This document shows positions 27,903 to 37,235 of a stretch of 38,436 bases of DNA, in pieces. A model generated the notes under the pieces. It saw nothing but the letters and a program-made list of their open reading frames with translations. It was not told the origin of the DNA and did no database searches. A program made the position numbers and the translations under genes. The stretch is from Prochlorococcus sp. AG-436-C14. Lineage in GTDB: Bacteria > Cyanobacteriota > Cyanobacteriia > PCC-6307 > Cyanobiaceae. The stretch is from contig QCPD01000015.1 in the NCBI GenBank assembly GCA_003209755.1, positions 1 to 38,436 on the forward strand, in the 5' to 3' direction. Within the stretch, counting starts at the first letter, position 1. Each line of letters opens with the position of its first letter.

Positions 27903-29273
27903 ATGGCCACTCATGACATCTTTATGCCTGCTTTAAGTTCAACGATGACTGAGGGCAAAATAGTTGAGTGGCTAAAAAAACCTGGAGATAAAGTTGAAAG
28001 AGGTGAGTCAGTTTTAGTTGTTGAGTCAGATAAAGCTGATATGGATGTTGAGTCTTTCCAAGATGGCTTTCTTGCTTCGATTGTGATGCCTGCAGGCAGC
28101 TCTGCACCTGTTGGAGAGACAATCGGATTGATCGTTGAGACAGCAGATGAGATCGCTGCGGCTCAAGCAAATTCACCTTCTCCTTCCCCTCAATCAGGAA
28201 GTCAAGAAAAAGAGAGTTCATCGCCTCAAGTTCAAGAAAAACAAGCCTCTGTCGACTCTCCTAAAGCAAAAGTAGTTACAAAGGCATCTCCTGCACCTCT
28301 TGTTTCAGAATCCTCTGTAAATCAGGATCAGTTTTTAAATGATGGTCGAATAGTCGCTTCCCCAAGAGCTAAAAAACTTGCTTCTCAAATGGGAGTGGAT
28401 TTGGCAACTGTTAGGGGCTCAGGACCTCATGGACGAATACAAGCTGAGGATGTTCAAAGTGCAAAAGGGCAACCCATAAGCGTTCCTTGGATTGCAGAAA
28501 GTGATGCTCCGGCGAAAATAGTTTCTGATGTGCCTCGCGTAGAAAAAAAATCTGTTGACTCTGGTAAGCCACCTGCTCCAGGGAAAAGTTTTGGATCTAG
28601 AGGGGAAACAATTGCATTTAATACTCTTCAACAAGCTGTAAATCGGAACATGGAGGAAAGTTTAAATACTCCTTGTTTCAGAGTCGGATATTCAATTCTT
28701 ACTGATGAATTGGATGATCTTTATAAACAAGTTAAACCTGATGGAGTAACTATGACTGCTTTACTTGCTAAAGCAGTTGGATTAACCCTGGCTAGACACC
28801 CCCAGGTGAATGCAGCTTTTAGTTCTGAGGGGATTGCCTATCCTTCACAAATAAATGTAGCCGTTGCAGTTGCGATGGAGGATGGAGGGTTGATAACTCC
28901 AGTGCTGCAAAATGCTGATAAGACGAGCCTTACTGATTTATCCCTACAATGGGCTGATCTTGTAAAGCGAGCTAGGAATAAGCAATTAGAACCGCAAGAA
29001 TATAGCAGTGGAACGTTTACACTCTCGAATCTAGGTATGTTTGGAGTGGATCGTTTTGATGCAATTCTGCCCCCAGGGACTGGAGCAATTTTAGCGGTAG
29101 GATCTTCATTGTCTAAAGTTGTTGCTTCTAAAGATGGTTCGATTTCAATCAAAAAACAAATGCAAGTAAATCTTACCGCTGATCACAGAGTGATATACGG
29201 GGCTGATGGAGCACTATTCCTCAAGGATTTGGCATACTTAATTGAAAAGAACCCATATAGCCTCTCGTCTTGA
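27903..29273 (+). CDS. pdhC: dihydrolipoamide acetyltransferase, pyruvate dehydrogenase E2
   Basis: The core of pyruvate dehydrogenase, which transfers the acetyl group to CoA. The 456 residues show one lipoyl domain (about 1-80) with the lipoyl lysine Lys44 in ESDKADMDVES. A Ser/Pro/Gln-rich linker leads to a peripheral subunit-binding domain (about 150-187, ASPRAKKLASQMGVDLATVRGSGPHGRI), a second linker, and the catalytic domain with GMFGVDRFDAILPPGTGAILAVG and DHRVIYGADGALFL. The usual HxxxDG reads HRVIYG, as in plastid-type E2. AAAGGAAATAGG before the ATG is a ribosome binding site. A 189-base leader lies upstream. Confidence 0.95.
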   Translation: MATHDIFMPALSSTMTEGKIVEWLKKPGDKVERGESVLVVESDKADMDVESFQDGFLASIVMPAGSSAPVGETIGLIVETADEIAAAQANSPSPSPQSGSQEKESSSPQVQEKQASVDSPKAKVVTKASPAPLVSESSVNQDQFLNDGRIVASPRAKKLASQMGVDLATVRGSGPHGRIQAEDVQSAKGQPISVPWIAESDAPAKIVSDVPRVEKKSVDSGKPPAPGKSFGSRGETIAFNTLQQAVNRNMEESLNTPCFRVGYSILTDELDDLYKQVKPDGVTMTALLAKAVGLTLARHPQVNAAFSSEGIAYPSQINVAVAVAMEDGGLITPVLQNADKTSLTDLSLQWADLVKRARNKQLEPQEYSSGTFTLSNLGMFGVDRFDAILPPGTGAILAVGSSLSKVVASKDGSISIKKQMQVNLTADHRVIYGADGALFLKDLAYLIEKNPYSLSS

Positions 29274-29325
29274 GATTTAATTAGTTGAGCCACAAGTGAT
29301 TTATTTTACTTTAATCTGATTTGAT

Positions 29326-30423
29326 GTGTTAGATCAAAAAGATAATCTTTTAAGCTCATATAACTATGATTTACCTAAAGATTTAATTGCTCAATCACCT
29401 ACCAGGAGTAGGCATGATGCCAAATTGATGATTATAAAAGATGGCCTCGATGATTCTTTAAACCTTGTGCATGCAAAGGTATGGGACATAAAGGATATCT
29501 TGAAGCCTGCCGATCTTTTAGTTGTTAATAATACGCGAGTTGTTAAAGCAAGATTGAAAATTCGATTTTCAGGTGGAGGGGCAGGTGAATTATTGCTAAT
29601 GGAACCTAGGGGTGATGGCCGATGGCTTTGTCTTGGTCGTCCTGCTAGGCGTATGAGAGGAGGTGATCAATTGTGGTTGGATACGTCACGAGATAATTCT
29701 TTAATCTTGAAAGTTATTGATAAGGATGAGAAAACAGGCGGAAGAATTATTCAATTTTCAAATGAGTTTACTAGTTGGACAGAAATGGAAAATTTACTTG
29801 ATTTATGTGGAGAAGTCCCATTGCCTCCATATATAGATAAGGACAAATCTAGTGGACATGAGGAAAACTATCAGACTAGATTTGCTTCGAAACCAGGAGC
29901 CATAGCTGCTCCCACAGCGGGCTTACATCTAAGTGATGAACTTATAGAAATTTTAAAAATCAGAGGCATTAGAATTGCGCAAATTACTTTGCATGTTGGC
30001 TTAGGAACCTTTAGACCACTAGAAAAAGAAGACCTATCTCAGCTGCATTTACATAGTGAGTGGATAGAGGTTACTGAAGAGACCATACAAGCGATAACTA
30101 CTTGTAAGGAAGATGGGGGGAAAGTCTTTGCTGTAGGTACTACAAGTGTGAGAGCCCTTGAGGCTGCTTACCTTTCAGGAAGAGGCGCGTTGAAGCCCTA
30201 TGAAGGCAAAGTCAATTTGGTAATTAAACCAGGATTTAAATTTTCCGTCATTGATGGATTGCTAACTAACTTCCACCTACCTAAAAGTTCCCTATTACTT
30301 TTAGTTAGCGCTCTAATTGGTCGAAATCGTATGTTGAAACTTTATAAACATGCTATCTCTAACAAATATCGATTTTTCTCTTATGGAGATGCGATGTTAA
30401 TAACACCTGAGTCTGTTATTTAA
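29326..30423 (+). CDS. queA: S-adenosylmethionine:tRNA ribosyltransferase-isomerase
   Basis: QueA makes epoxyqueuosine at tRNA position 34 by moving the ribosyl part of SAM onto preQ1. The 365 residues contain [35 protein letters not shown], the central [35 protein letters not shown] and [21 protein letters not shown]. The GTG start gives the family N-terminus. It is convergent with cysK with a 9-base gap. A 52-base gap follows the E2 gene. Confidence 0.96.
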   Translation: MLDQKDNLLSSYNYDLPKDLIAQSPTRSRHDAKLMIIKDGLDDSLNLVHAKVWDIKDILKPADLLVVNNTRVVKARLKIRFSGGGAGELLLMEPRGDGRWLCLGRPARRMRGGDQLWLDTSRDNSLILKVIDKDEKTGGRIIQFSNEFTSWTEMENLLDLCGEVPLPPYIDKDKSSGHEENYQTRFASKPGAIAAPTAGLHLSDELIEILKIRGIRIAQITLHVGLGTFRPLEKEDLSQLHLHSEWIEVTEETIQAITTCKEDGGKVFAVGTTSVRALEAAYLSGRGALKPYEGKVNLVIKPGFKFSVIDGLLTNFHLPKSSLLLLVSALIGRNRMLKLYKHAISNKYRFFSYGDAMLITPESVI

Positions 30424-30432
30424 ACTCAAAAG

Positions 30433-31419
30433 TCAAGCTAATGATGGTTCTTTAATAACGCCTGTTGGAACATTCTCAAACATTACGGATGAGATATATC
30501 TTTCGGCAAGGTCAGGAAGAACCACAACGATTGTCTTCCCTGCGAACTCTTCTTTTTCGGCAAGTCTTAAAGCCACAGCTGCAGCGGCACCACATGAGAT
30601 TCCAACTAGTAGACCTTCTTCTTGTGCTAAACGTAATGCCATTGCAATAGACTCATCATTAGAGACTTGCTCAACTTGATCGACTACTGATAAGTCAAGA
30701 TTTTTAGGGATAAACCCAGCTCCGATTCCTTGAATCTTGTGAGGGCCAGGCTTTACCTCTTCTCCATTGAGAGTTTGTGTTATTACTGGGCTATGAGTGG
30801 GCTCAACGGCAACAGATAATAATGAATGATTTTTTTCTTGTTTTATAAAACGAGAGACACCTGTTATTGTTCCACCTGTCCCGACACCAGAGACTAAAAC
30901 ATCAATTTGACCATCGGTATCATCCCAAATTTCAGGACCTGTTGTTTTGAAATGTATTTCTGGATTAGCTGGATTATCAAATTGTCCTGGCATGAAGTAT
31001 TTTTGAGGGTCGCCATCAGCTATCTCCTTCGCTTTTGCAATGGCACCAGGCATTCCTTTTGCTGCTTCAGTTAGTATTAATTCAGCACCAAGAACAGCCA
31101 TCATCCTCCGACGTTCAATTGACATGGACTCAGGCATCGTGAGGATTAACTTGTAACCTCGAGCAGCAGCTGTGTAAGCAAGGGCTATTCCAGTATTTCC
31201 AGAAGTTGGTTCAATAATGACTTTATCTTTATTGAGTAAACCTTTCTTCTCAGCATCCCAGATCATGTTCGCTCCTATTCTGCACTTAACGCTGTAGGCG
31301 GGGTTACGGCCTTCTATCTTTGCCAATACTGTTGCTTTTGCGTTTTTTGTAATTGAATTAAGCTTGACTAATGGGGTATGACCAATAGCGAAACTATTGT
31401 CTTCATAGATTCTGGACAT
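30433..31419 (-). CDS. cysK: cysteine synthase A (O-acetylserine sulfhydrylase)
   Basis: A PLP enzyme that makes cysteine from O-acetylserine and sulfide. The 328 residues contain the PLP lysine Lys45 in [19 protein letters not shown], the substrate loop [12 protein letters not shown], the phosphate loop [15 protein letters not shown] and [15 protein letters not shown] start. It lies 88 bases downstream of the fungal-type cystathionine synthase gene on the same strand, so three sulfur amino-acid genes are grouped. Confidence 0.96.
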   Translation of the reverse strand: MSRIYEDNSFAIGHTPLVKLNSITKNAKATVLAKIEGRNPAYSVKCRIGANMIWDAEKKGLLNKDKVIIEPTSGNTGIALAYTAAARGYKLILTMPESMSIERRRMMAVLGAELILTEAAKGMPGAIAKAKEIADGDPQKYFMPGQFDNPANPEIHFKTTGPEIWDDTDGQIDVLVSGVGTGGTITGVSRFIKQEKNHSLLSVAVEPTHSPVITQTLNGEEVKPGPHKIQGIGAGFIPKNLDLSVVDQVEQVSNDESIAMALRLAQEEGLLVGISCGAAAAVALRLAEKEEFAGKTIVVVLPDLAERYISSVMFENVPTGVIKEPSLA

Positions 31420-31507
31420 TTTTTAAATGACTTAATTAACTAATACTCTAAATCTATATAAAAATCTCGGTAATTGGTTATTTAGATAATCTTTATTAGT
31501 GATTTTT

Positions 31508-32974
31508 TTATATTACTGAATTAAATCTTGACCATAATTCGTCTTCATTTTCTAGCCCTACTGACACTCTTAATAAGTGTTCCGAGACGCCACAACTCTC
31601 AGCCCATTTCAATTCTTTGAAGTGAGCTAACTGAACATATGGACAAACCAATGTAAAATTTGTACCTAAGCTTGGCCCTTTGTTTACTCTTAATGAATCA
31701 TAAACTCTTTTTGATTCTTCAATCCCTCCTTTAAGTTCAAACGATAATAGACATCCATAACCTCCTCCTTTTTTTAATAGCGAATTAAAATTTTTACAAT
31801 ATTGAGGATGTAAAACCTTTGAAATTTCTTTTTTTGTTTCTAATTTTTCTTTCAGCTTTAAGCAAGATTGATTTAACCTTTTTAAGCGATCCTTTACGTC
31901 TCTACTAGTTAACTCCAACTCAATAGCATCTGAATCAGATAGTGTAGATAATGCAACTTTAGGAATTATCTCAGCTATTTCGTTTTTCCATTTAGAGTAT
32001 GGACTGATAACAGTACTGCCAGCAAGAATATCTCCTCTCCCAGCAAAACTTTTTGTAAGAGAACTAAAAATCACATCTGCATAAGGAGTTAGGTGAACAT
32101 TTAGAGATGAACCGATGGTATCGTCAACAATGACAGGTATGTTTTTTTCTTTAGCTAATTTTGAAATAGATATTAGGTCAACACATTGCAATAAAGGGTT
32201 ACTAGGTATTTCTATGATTAATGCAGCTGGATTTTTTTTATCCAGCTCTTCTTTTATATGATTTAATTTTGTTTTAATAATGAGATCGCTTCCTTGGAAA
32301 ATTATTTGAGGGAGTTTAAGCACATCAACATATGGGAAGCCTATTTGAAGAGTCGAAGAAGTCCCTTTGATGCAATTTATAGCTGAAATAATAGTCGTTA
32401 GGGCAGCCATACCTGAGCGATGTAGTCGTATTAGAGACTTATCGCAATTGTATATATTTGCCAAGCGTTTGATAAGTTCCTCTCTGGCGCAATCACCATC
32501 TGAAGTGAGTGGTTTCTTCTCTTTCCCAAGGGCTATTGCCGCTTCACGTGAAGACAATCCAAGACCAGTGTGTTGCCAGAAGGCTTTTGCTGAAGAGGTA
32601 TTTTTTTGGTCAATAATTAGACACGAAACGCCAAGAAAGTCTTCTATTTTTGAAAAACAATCTGAATTCTTTCGAAGACAATATTCCTGGGCACTTAAAG
32701 CAGAAGCTCTGTTGGGGTAAGGCCAACTGCTTTTGTTCGATTCGCCATGAAATTCAAGTGATTTTCGAGCTATCTCTGCAACAAAAGGATTAAATCCAAA
32801 TCTAGGGTAAATTGCTTTTAATGAATTTATACAAGCTGGAACCTTCTCTTCGTATGCGATTACATCTTCCCATCTAGGCAATGCAACAGATACAGCATGT
32901 GGTCTACTTGGTAGAGGCTCTCCTAAATCTTTGGCACTCCAGCAAGGATCAATAAGTAAATTTCTTTCAGTCAA
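31508..32974 (-). CDS. long cystathionine gamma-synthase-like PLP enzyme (fungal STR2/MET7 type)
   Basis: A 488-residue Cys/Met-metabolism PLP-family protein about 100 residues longer than the usual bacterial enzyme. The N-terminal part has HAVSVALPRWEDVIAYEE and SLKAIYPRFGFNP, and later FWQHTGLGLSSREA (about 132-145). I recall these as features of the long fungal cystathionine gamma-synthases. The PLP domain has SGMAALTTII (about 187), VIVDDTIG with Asp284 and SSLTKSFAGRGD with the PLP Lys308; it ends LRVSVGLENEDELW. It lacks the YTRSGNP motif of canonical enzymes. The ATG overlaps the upstream gene's stop by four bases, so translation is coupled. Its exact reaction is uncertain. Confidence 0.82.
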   Translation of the reverse strand: MTERNLLIDPCWSAKDLGEPLPSRPHAVSVALPRWEDVIAYEEKVPACINSLKAIYPRFGFNPFVAEIARKSLEFHGESNKSSWPYPNRASALSAQEYCLRKNSDCFSKIEDFLGVSCLIIDQKNTSSAKAFWQHTGLGLSSREAAIALGKEKKPLTSDGDCAREELIKRLANIYNCDKSLIRLHRSGMAALTTIISAINCIKGTSSTLQIGFPYVDVLKLPQIIFQGSDLIIKTKLNHIKEELDKKNPAALIIEIPSNPLLQCVDLISISKLAKEKNIPVIVDDTIGSSLNVHLTPYADVIFSSLTKSFAGRGDILAGSTVISPYSKWKNEIAEIIPKVALSTLSDSDAIELELTSRDVKDRLKRLNQSCLKLKEKLETKKEISKVLHPQYCKNFNSLLKKGGGYGCLLSFELKGGIEESKRVYDSLRVNKGPSLGTNFTLVCPYVQLAHFKELKWAESCGVSEHLLRVSVGLENEDELWSRFNSVI

Positions 32975-34140
32975 GAGATAGTTCCTAAGGCTTGATTCAA
33001 ATCAGCACTTAAGTCTTCAATGTCCTCACATCCAATAGAAAACCGAATAAGTGAATCAGTAATTCCAATTTTTAATTTTGTTTCCTTGGACACTGAAGCA
33101 TGTGTCATTGTGGCTGGATGGCAAACAAGACTTTCAATTCCTCCGAGACTTTCTGCCATTTTGAAGTAATGAAGACTTTTACAAAATGAATAGGTTTGAG
33201 CTTGGGTTGCGTTAACAGTGGCAGTAACAATTGCTCCTCCCATAGCCATTTGTTTTTTTGCCAATTTACATTGTGGGTGATCATTCCTGAAAGGATATCG
33301 AACATATTTTATTGCTGGATTATCGGCTAATTGATTAGCTATTTTGGATGCATTATTAACTTGTCTTTCTAGGCGAAGTGGAAGAGTTTTTATTCCTCGT
33401 GTGATAAGCCAGCAATCAAAGGGAGAAGGGTTTAATCCAAGAGCTTTCTGGGCGAAATTTAGCTTGTCTCTCCAGATAGGATTCTCGGTGCATACTGCAC
33501 CTCCAAGTGCATCTGAGTGACCATTAATAAACTTGGTCGTGCTAGTTAAAGATAAGGTCGCCCCAAGTTTAAGAGGTCTTTGTAATAGAGGTGTTGCAAA
33601 AGTATTGTCTACAACAACAGGTATTTCCATTTTATTTGAGAAATGACAAATCCCTTCAATATCAATAATTTTGAGGAGTGGGTTAGTAGGACTTTCGATC
33701 CAAATCATCGCAGGTTTGTGATTTGAAATGACTTCTTGGAAATTGGGCTTAGTAAAGTCTATCCATTGAGTTTTTAATCCAAAACGATTAAAAACCTGTT
33801 CAAATAATCTCACCGTACATCCATAAAGGTTCTCCTCACAAAGGATTAAGTCTCCAGCCTGAAGAGTGGAAACTATTGCTGTAATCGCAGCGACTCCAGA
33901 ACTAAATACACTAGCGAATTGACATTCTTCCAGGTCAGACAAAACTGATTCAAGAATTCGAAAATTTGGATTTCCTGAACGAGTGTAATCAAAGCCACCC
34001 TCATTGCCATGAACGAACGTTGAGGTTGGAAAGATTGGCGGCATTATTGAACCAGTTCCTTCAGAAAAATTATCTTTGTGATGAATGACTCTTGTGTTTA
34101 CTCCATTGCTGAACTTCTTGTCTCTTTTTACTGATCCCAT
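32971..34140 (-). CDS. metB: cystathionine gamma-synthase/lyase family PLP enzyme
   Basis: A canonical 389-residue Cys/Met-metabolism enzyme that joins or splits cystathionine. The partner-subunit motif FDYTRSGNPN (about 50-59), SSGVAAITAIV, VVDNTFATPLLQ and SLTSTTKFINGHSDALGGAV with the PLP Lys203 are all present, as is the end LIRFSIGCEDIEDL. Sequence alone does not separate gamma-synthase from gamma- or beta-lyase. It is the first gene of a coupled pair with the longer paralogue. Two CTATAG hexamers at 34159-34171 lie before the start and could be part of the promoter. Confidence 0.88.
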   Translation of the reverse strand: MGSVKRDKKFSNGVNTRVIHHKDNFSEGTGSIMPPIFPTSTFVHGNEGGFDYTRSGNPNFRILESVLSDLEECQFASVFSSGVAAITAIVSTLQAGDLILCEENLYGCTVRLFEQVFNRFGLKTQWIDFTKPNFQEVISNHKPAMIWIESPTNPLLKIIDIEGICHFSNKMEIPVVVDNTFATPLLQRPLKLGATLSLTSTTKFINGHSDALGGAVCTENPIWRDKLNFAQKALGLNPSPFDCWLITRGIKTLPLRLERQVNNASKIANQLADNPAIKYVRYPFRNDHPQCKLAKKQMAMGGAIVTATVNATQAQTYSFCKSLHYFKMAESLGGIESLVCHPATMTHASVSKETKLKIGITDSLIRFSIGCEDIEDLSADLNQALGTIS

Positions 34141-34180
34141 ATCCTTTGAGTGGCTTTTCTATAGGCTATAGAAAAATATG

Positions 34181-34203
34181 AAAAAGCCCCTAAAAAAAGG
34201 GGC
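34181..34203 (-). terminator. rpsD terminator
   Basis: On the - strand, GCCCCT and AGGGGC arms around a T6 loop are followed by TTTTT (plus-strand A-run 34181-34185). It lies about 40 bases after the rpsD stop and separates it from metB. Confidence 0.85.
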
Positions 34204-34241
34204 ACCATAATTAAATTTAATGAGAAAGAATCTATGTGTGC

Positions 34242-34850
34242 CTATACCTTTCTTGAATAATACTCAACAACTAACAATTCATTAATTTCAATAGCAACCC
34301 ATTCCCTATCTGTCTTTGCAGTTATCTTTGCCGAGAGTTTGGTTTTATCAAGCTCAAGGTGTGGAGGAACATTCGCAAGACCAGGGAATTCTAAGTTGGC
34401 TTGAGCTAATTGCTTACTAGCTTTGTTGTCTCTGATAGCAATAACATCTCCAGCCTTGCATTGATAACTTGCAATGTCAGTGATCTTGCCATTAACAGTT
34501 ACATGTCCATGGTTTACTAATTGTCTTGAGCCTGGGATTGTAGGTCCAAATCCAAGTCTAAAACAAACATTATCAAGCCTATTTTCCAGAAGCTTTAAGA
34601 GATTTGTTCCTGTGGAACCCTCCTGAGCACGAGCTTTCTTTACGTAGCGAACAAGCTGGCGTTCAGAAATACCATAATTGAATCGAAGTTTTTGCTTTTC
34701 TTCGAGTCGGATCGCGTATTCAGAGCGCTTGCGACGGGCTTGGCCGTGCTGACCTGGTGGATGAGACCTTTTTGCGGCCTTCCGGGTGAGACCAGGTAGG
34801 TCTCCCAAGCGTCGCGTGATCCTCAAACGAGGTCCGCGGTATCTAGACAT
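34242..34850 (-). CDS. rpsD: 30S ribosomal protein S4
   Basis: S4 is a primary 16S-binding protein that nucleates 30S assembly. The 202 residues start [22 protein letters not shown], have the basic N-terminal domain ([23 protein letters not shown]) and the S4 RNA-binding domain ([34 protein letters not shown]). The length is normal for cyanobacteria. It stands alone, as often in cyanobacteria, divergent from yidD, and has its own terminator. Confidence 0.98.
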
Positions 34851-34941
34851 AAGGGTTTAATTTAGAAGATGTTTACTGGTGAGGGTAGTCTGGAATAAAT
34901 CCATTGGCCCCTTATTCACCAGTTCATTATTCTATCTAAAG

Positions 34942-35181
34942 ATGCTTACAAAGATCAATAAAGCCATTGCACTTGTTTTTGTTAGTTTGATTTCCTTTTA
35001 TCAGAATTGGATTTCACCATTGTTTGGACCGAGTTGTCGATTTATCCCTAGTTGCAGTGCTTATGGGATAGAAGCTGTTAATAAGCATGGTCCGTGGAGA
35101 GGGGGGTGGCTGACCTTGAAAAGATTAAGTAAATGTCATCCTTTTACCCCATGTGGGTGTGACCCAGTTCCAGAAAAATGA
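34942..35181 (+). CDS. yidD: membrane protein insertion efficiency factor YidD
   Basis: A small membrane-associated protein that assists YidC-dependent insertion. The 79-residue form from ATG 34942 fits the family: a hydrophobic N-terminal helix ([22 protein letters not shown]), then [39 protein letters not shown] and a final GCDPVP. A longer frame from GTG 34879 adds 21 unconserved residues and is less likely. It overlaps the next gene by four bases (ATGA). Confidence 0.93.
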   Translation: MLTKINKAIALVFVSLISFYQNWISPLFGPSCRFIPSCSAYGIEAVNKHGPWRGGWLTLKRLSKCHPFTPCGCDPVPEK

Positions 35182-35489
35182 ACTCAGAGGTATTGATCTT
35201 ATATTCACGTAAAGGCTGCTGCTTGTGTCAAACACTTGAAAAAAAATTATCTAGGATATGTCTAGATAATTTAAACCCTTCTATTGAACTTACCATTGTC
35301 GACATAGATAGTAAAACAGTGTCTTTAGATATACAAATGAAGTATACAAATGAAGTTCCAGTCATGGTTCTTGACTCAACTAGATTGTTAAAAAAGATTG
35401 AATTGCCTCGGGTCTCACCACGTTTAAAGGAAGATATGCTTTTATCTTGGATACAAAAGAATTTGAATATTTTGTACAAAAAAGTTTAA
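35178..35489 (+). CDS. glutaredoxin-like thiol protein (DUF836 type)
   Basis: A 103-residue thioredoxin-fold protein. It starts [20 protein letters not shown] with a redox-active CxxC (the last two cysteines of GCCLC separated by Cys-Leu context) and has the cis-proline loop [10 protein letters not shown] typical of the fold. No transmembrane helix is seen. It resembles the DUF836 glutaredoxin-like family; the redox partner is unknown. The four-base overlap with yidD implies coupled translation. Confidence 0.82.
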   Translation: MNSEVLILYSRKGCCLCQTLEKKLSRICLDNLNPSIELTIVDIDSKTVSLDIQMKYTNEVPVMVLDSTRLLKKIELPRVSPRLKEDMLLSWIQKNLNILYKKV

Positions 35490-35705
35490 GAAAATAACCA
35501 ATTCTTCTTTTTAATAAAGTTCTTTATTGATTTCAAAGAGAAAAACATAATTTATTTTTTTAATAACTAAAATTATTTTATGAAGAAGATTAAATTTCTT
35601 TTTAATTACTGAATCGTAAATAGATTTCTTTTGTGATGAAAATCATGCAGATCTTTTTATACTTGAAATGATCCTTCATTGATTTTTCATTATCCGAGGT
35701 TTGTT

Positions 35706-37235
35706 TTGTCGCGTTATCTGCACACTTTGTTGAAAGCAATTGATCTTCAGGTCCGCTCAGGGTTAGCAAATCCAGAAATAAAAAATCTGTCCACTGATTC
35801 TAGAGAAATTGAAAAAGGTGATTTGTTCTTAGGTTTAGACGGTGAAAAAGTTGATGGGGGGAACTTTTGGGCAAAAGCAATTGAGAGAGGTGCTTGTGCA
35901 GCCATTATTAGTAAAAAGGCTTCTCTTTTAAATCCGCCAACTAACGAAGACCCCGTAGTTATTCTCCCAGAGCCTGTATCACTATTTATGGGTAAATTAG
36001 CTGCAGATTTTTGGGGTAAGCCATCTAGTGAGATTTGTTTGATAGGTATTACTGGTACTAACGGAAAAACGACTACATCATTTTTAATTGAATTTCTGAC
36101 TACTTCGCTTGGCCATCCATCCGCTTTGTTTGGAACATTAATTAATAGATGGCCTAACCATGAGGAAACTTCAAAATATACAACTACTTTTGCGGTCCCT
36201 TTGCAGGCAAAACTTAGGAAAGCCGTTCAGGCAGGAGTTGAATATGGAGCAATGGAAGTAAGTTCACATGCGTTGTCTCAGAATAGAGTCGCTGGTTGTG
36301 ATTTTAATGGGGCAATATTTACAAACCTTTCAAGAGACCATTTAGATTATCACGATTCAATGGAATCTTATTTTGAGGCTAAAGCTAGTTTGTTCCGATC
36401 ACATCTGATAGACGATGATGGTCCTAGATCAGTAATTAATATAGACGATAGATGGGGTTCAATATTAGCAAAAGAGCTCAACAAAAAATGTTGGACATGT
36501 TCATTAAAAGAGAACTCCCAAACCAGAGAGAAACCAGATTTATATATTAGCAATCTTCAAATTATGCAAGACGGATACATGGGAAAATTGCATACGCCAT
36601 TTGGGGTGGGAAATTTTATTTCACCACTAATAGGTGAGTTTAATTTAATGAATATGTTGCAAGCAGTAGGAATTTTAGTTCAAAGGGGACTCCCATTAAA
36701 TGATCTTTTAGAAGCTTTAAACAAGTTCCCTGGAGTGCCAGGGAGAATGCAACTGATAAACATGGATGGATTTAAAGTAAAAGACGGCTATCCACTAGTG
36801 ATAGTAGATTATGCTCATACACCAGATGGTTTACAAAATGCTTTAATTGCATCGAGATCATTGACGAAAAAAAGATTAATTTGTGTCTTTGGTTGTGGTG
36901 GTGATAGAGATAAAGGTAAAAGATCTAAGATGGGGGAAGTTGCTGCTAAGTTTGCAGATTATATAGTTGTGACATCTGATAATCCTCGACAAGAAGACCC
37001 AATCGAAATTATTAAAGATATTCAAAAAGGTATAACAATTGATTCTGAAATTTCTGTTGAGCCAGAGAGATCCATTGCAATTCAATTTGCCATAGCAAAA
37101 GCCAAGAAAAACGATGTTGTTTTAATCGCAGGGAAAGGTCATGAGGATTATCAAATTCTAAAAGATCAGACAATTTATTTTGACGATCGTGAACAAGCTA
37201 GAAAAGCACTATCTTTAAGAACAGATGTTATTTGA
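35706..37235 (+). CDS. murE: UDP-MurNAc-tripeptide synthetase, meso-diaminopimelate type
   Basis: MurE adds meso-diaminopimelate to UDP-MurNAc-L-Ala-D-Glu in peptidoglycan synthesis. Motifs are LSTDSREIEKGDLFLGLDG, the P-loop LIGITGTNGKTTTSFLIE, MEVSSHALSQNRV, FTNLSRDHLDYH with the carbamylated-lysine region, VDYAHTPDGL, and TSDNPRQEDP, where DNPR marks diaminopimelate rather than lysine. TTG at 35706 is chosen because GAGG lies six bases before it; the frame is open to a TTG nine codons earlier without such a site. The stop abuts the stop of the next gene. The 189-base gap before it is AT-rich and featureless. Confidence 0.95.
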   Translation: MSRYLHTLLKAIDLQVRSGLANPEIKNLSTDSREIEKGDLFLGLDGEKVDGGNFWAKAIERGACAAIISKKASLLNPPTNEDPVVILPEPVSLFMGKLAADFWGKPSSEICLIGITGTNGKTTTSFLIEFLTTSLGHPSALFGTLINRWPNHEETSKYTTTFAVPLQAKLRKAVQAGVEYGAMEVSSHALSQNRVAGCDFNGAIFTNLSRDHLDYHDSMESYFEAKASLFRSHLIDDDGPRSVINIDDRWGSILAKELNKKCWTCSLKENSQTREKPDLYISNLQIMQDGYMGKLHTPFGVGNFISPLIGEFNLMNMLQAVGILVQRGLPLNDLLEALNKFPGVPGRMQLINMDGFKVKDGYPLVIVDYAHTPDGLQNALIASRSLTKKRLICVFGCGGDRDKGKRSKMGEVAAKFADYIVVTSDNPRQEDPIEIIKDIQKGITIDSEISVEPERSIAIQFAIAKAKKNDVVLIAGKGHEDYQILKDQTIYFDDREQARKALSLRTDVI

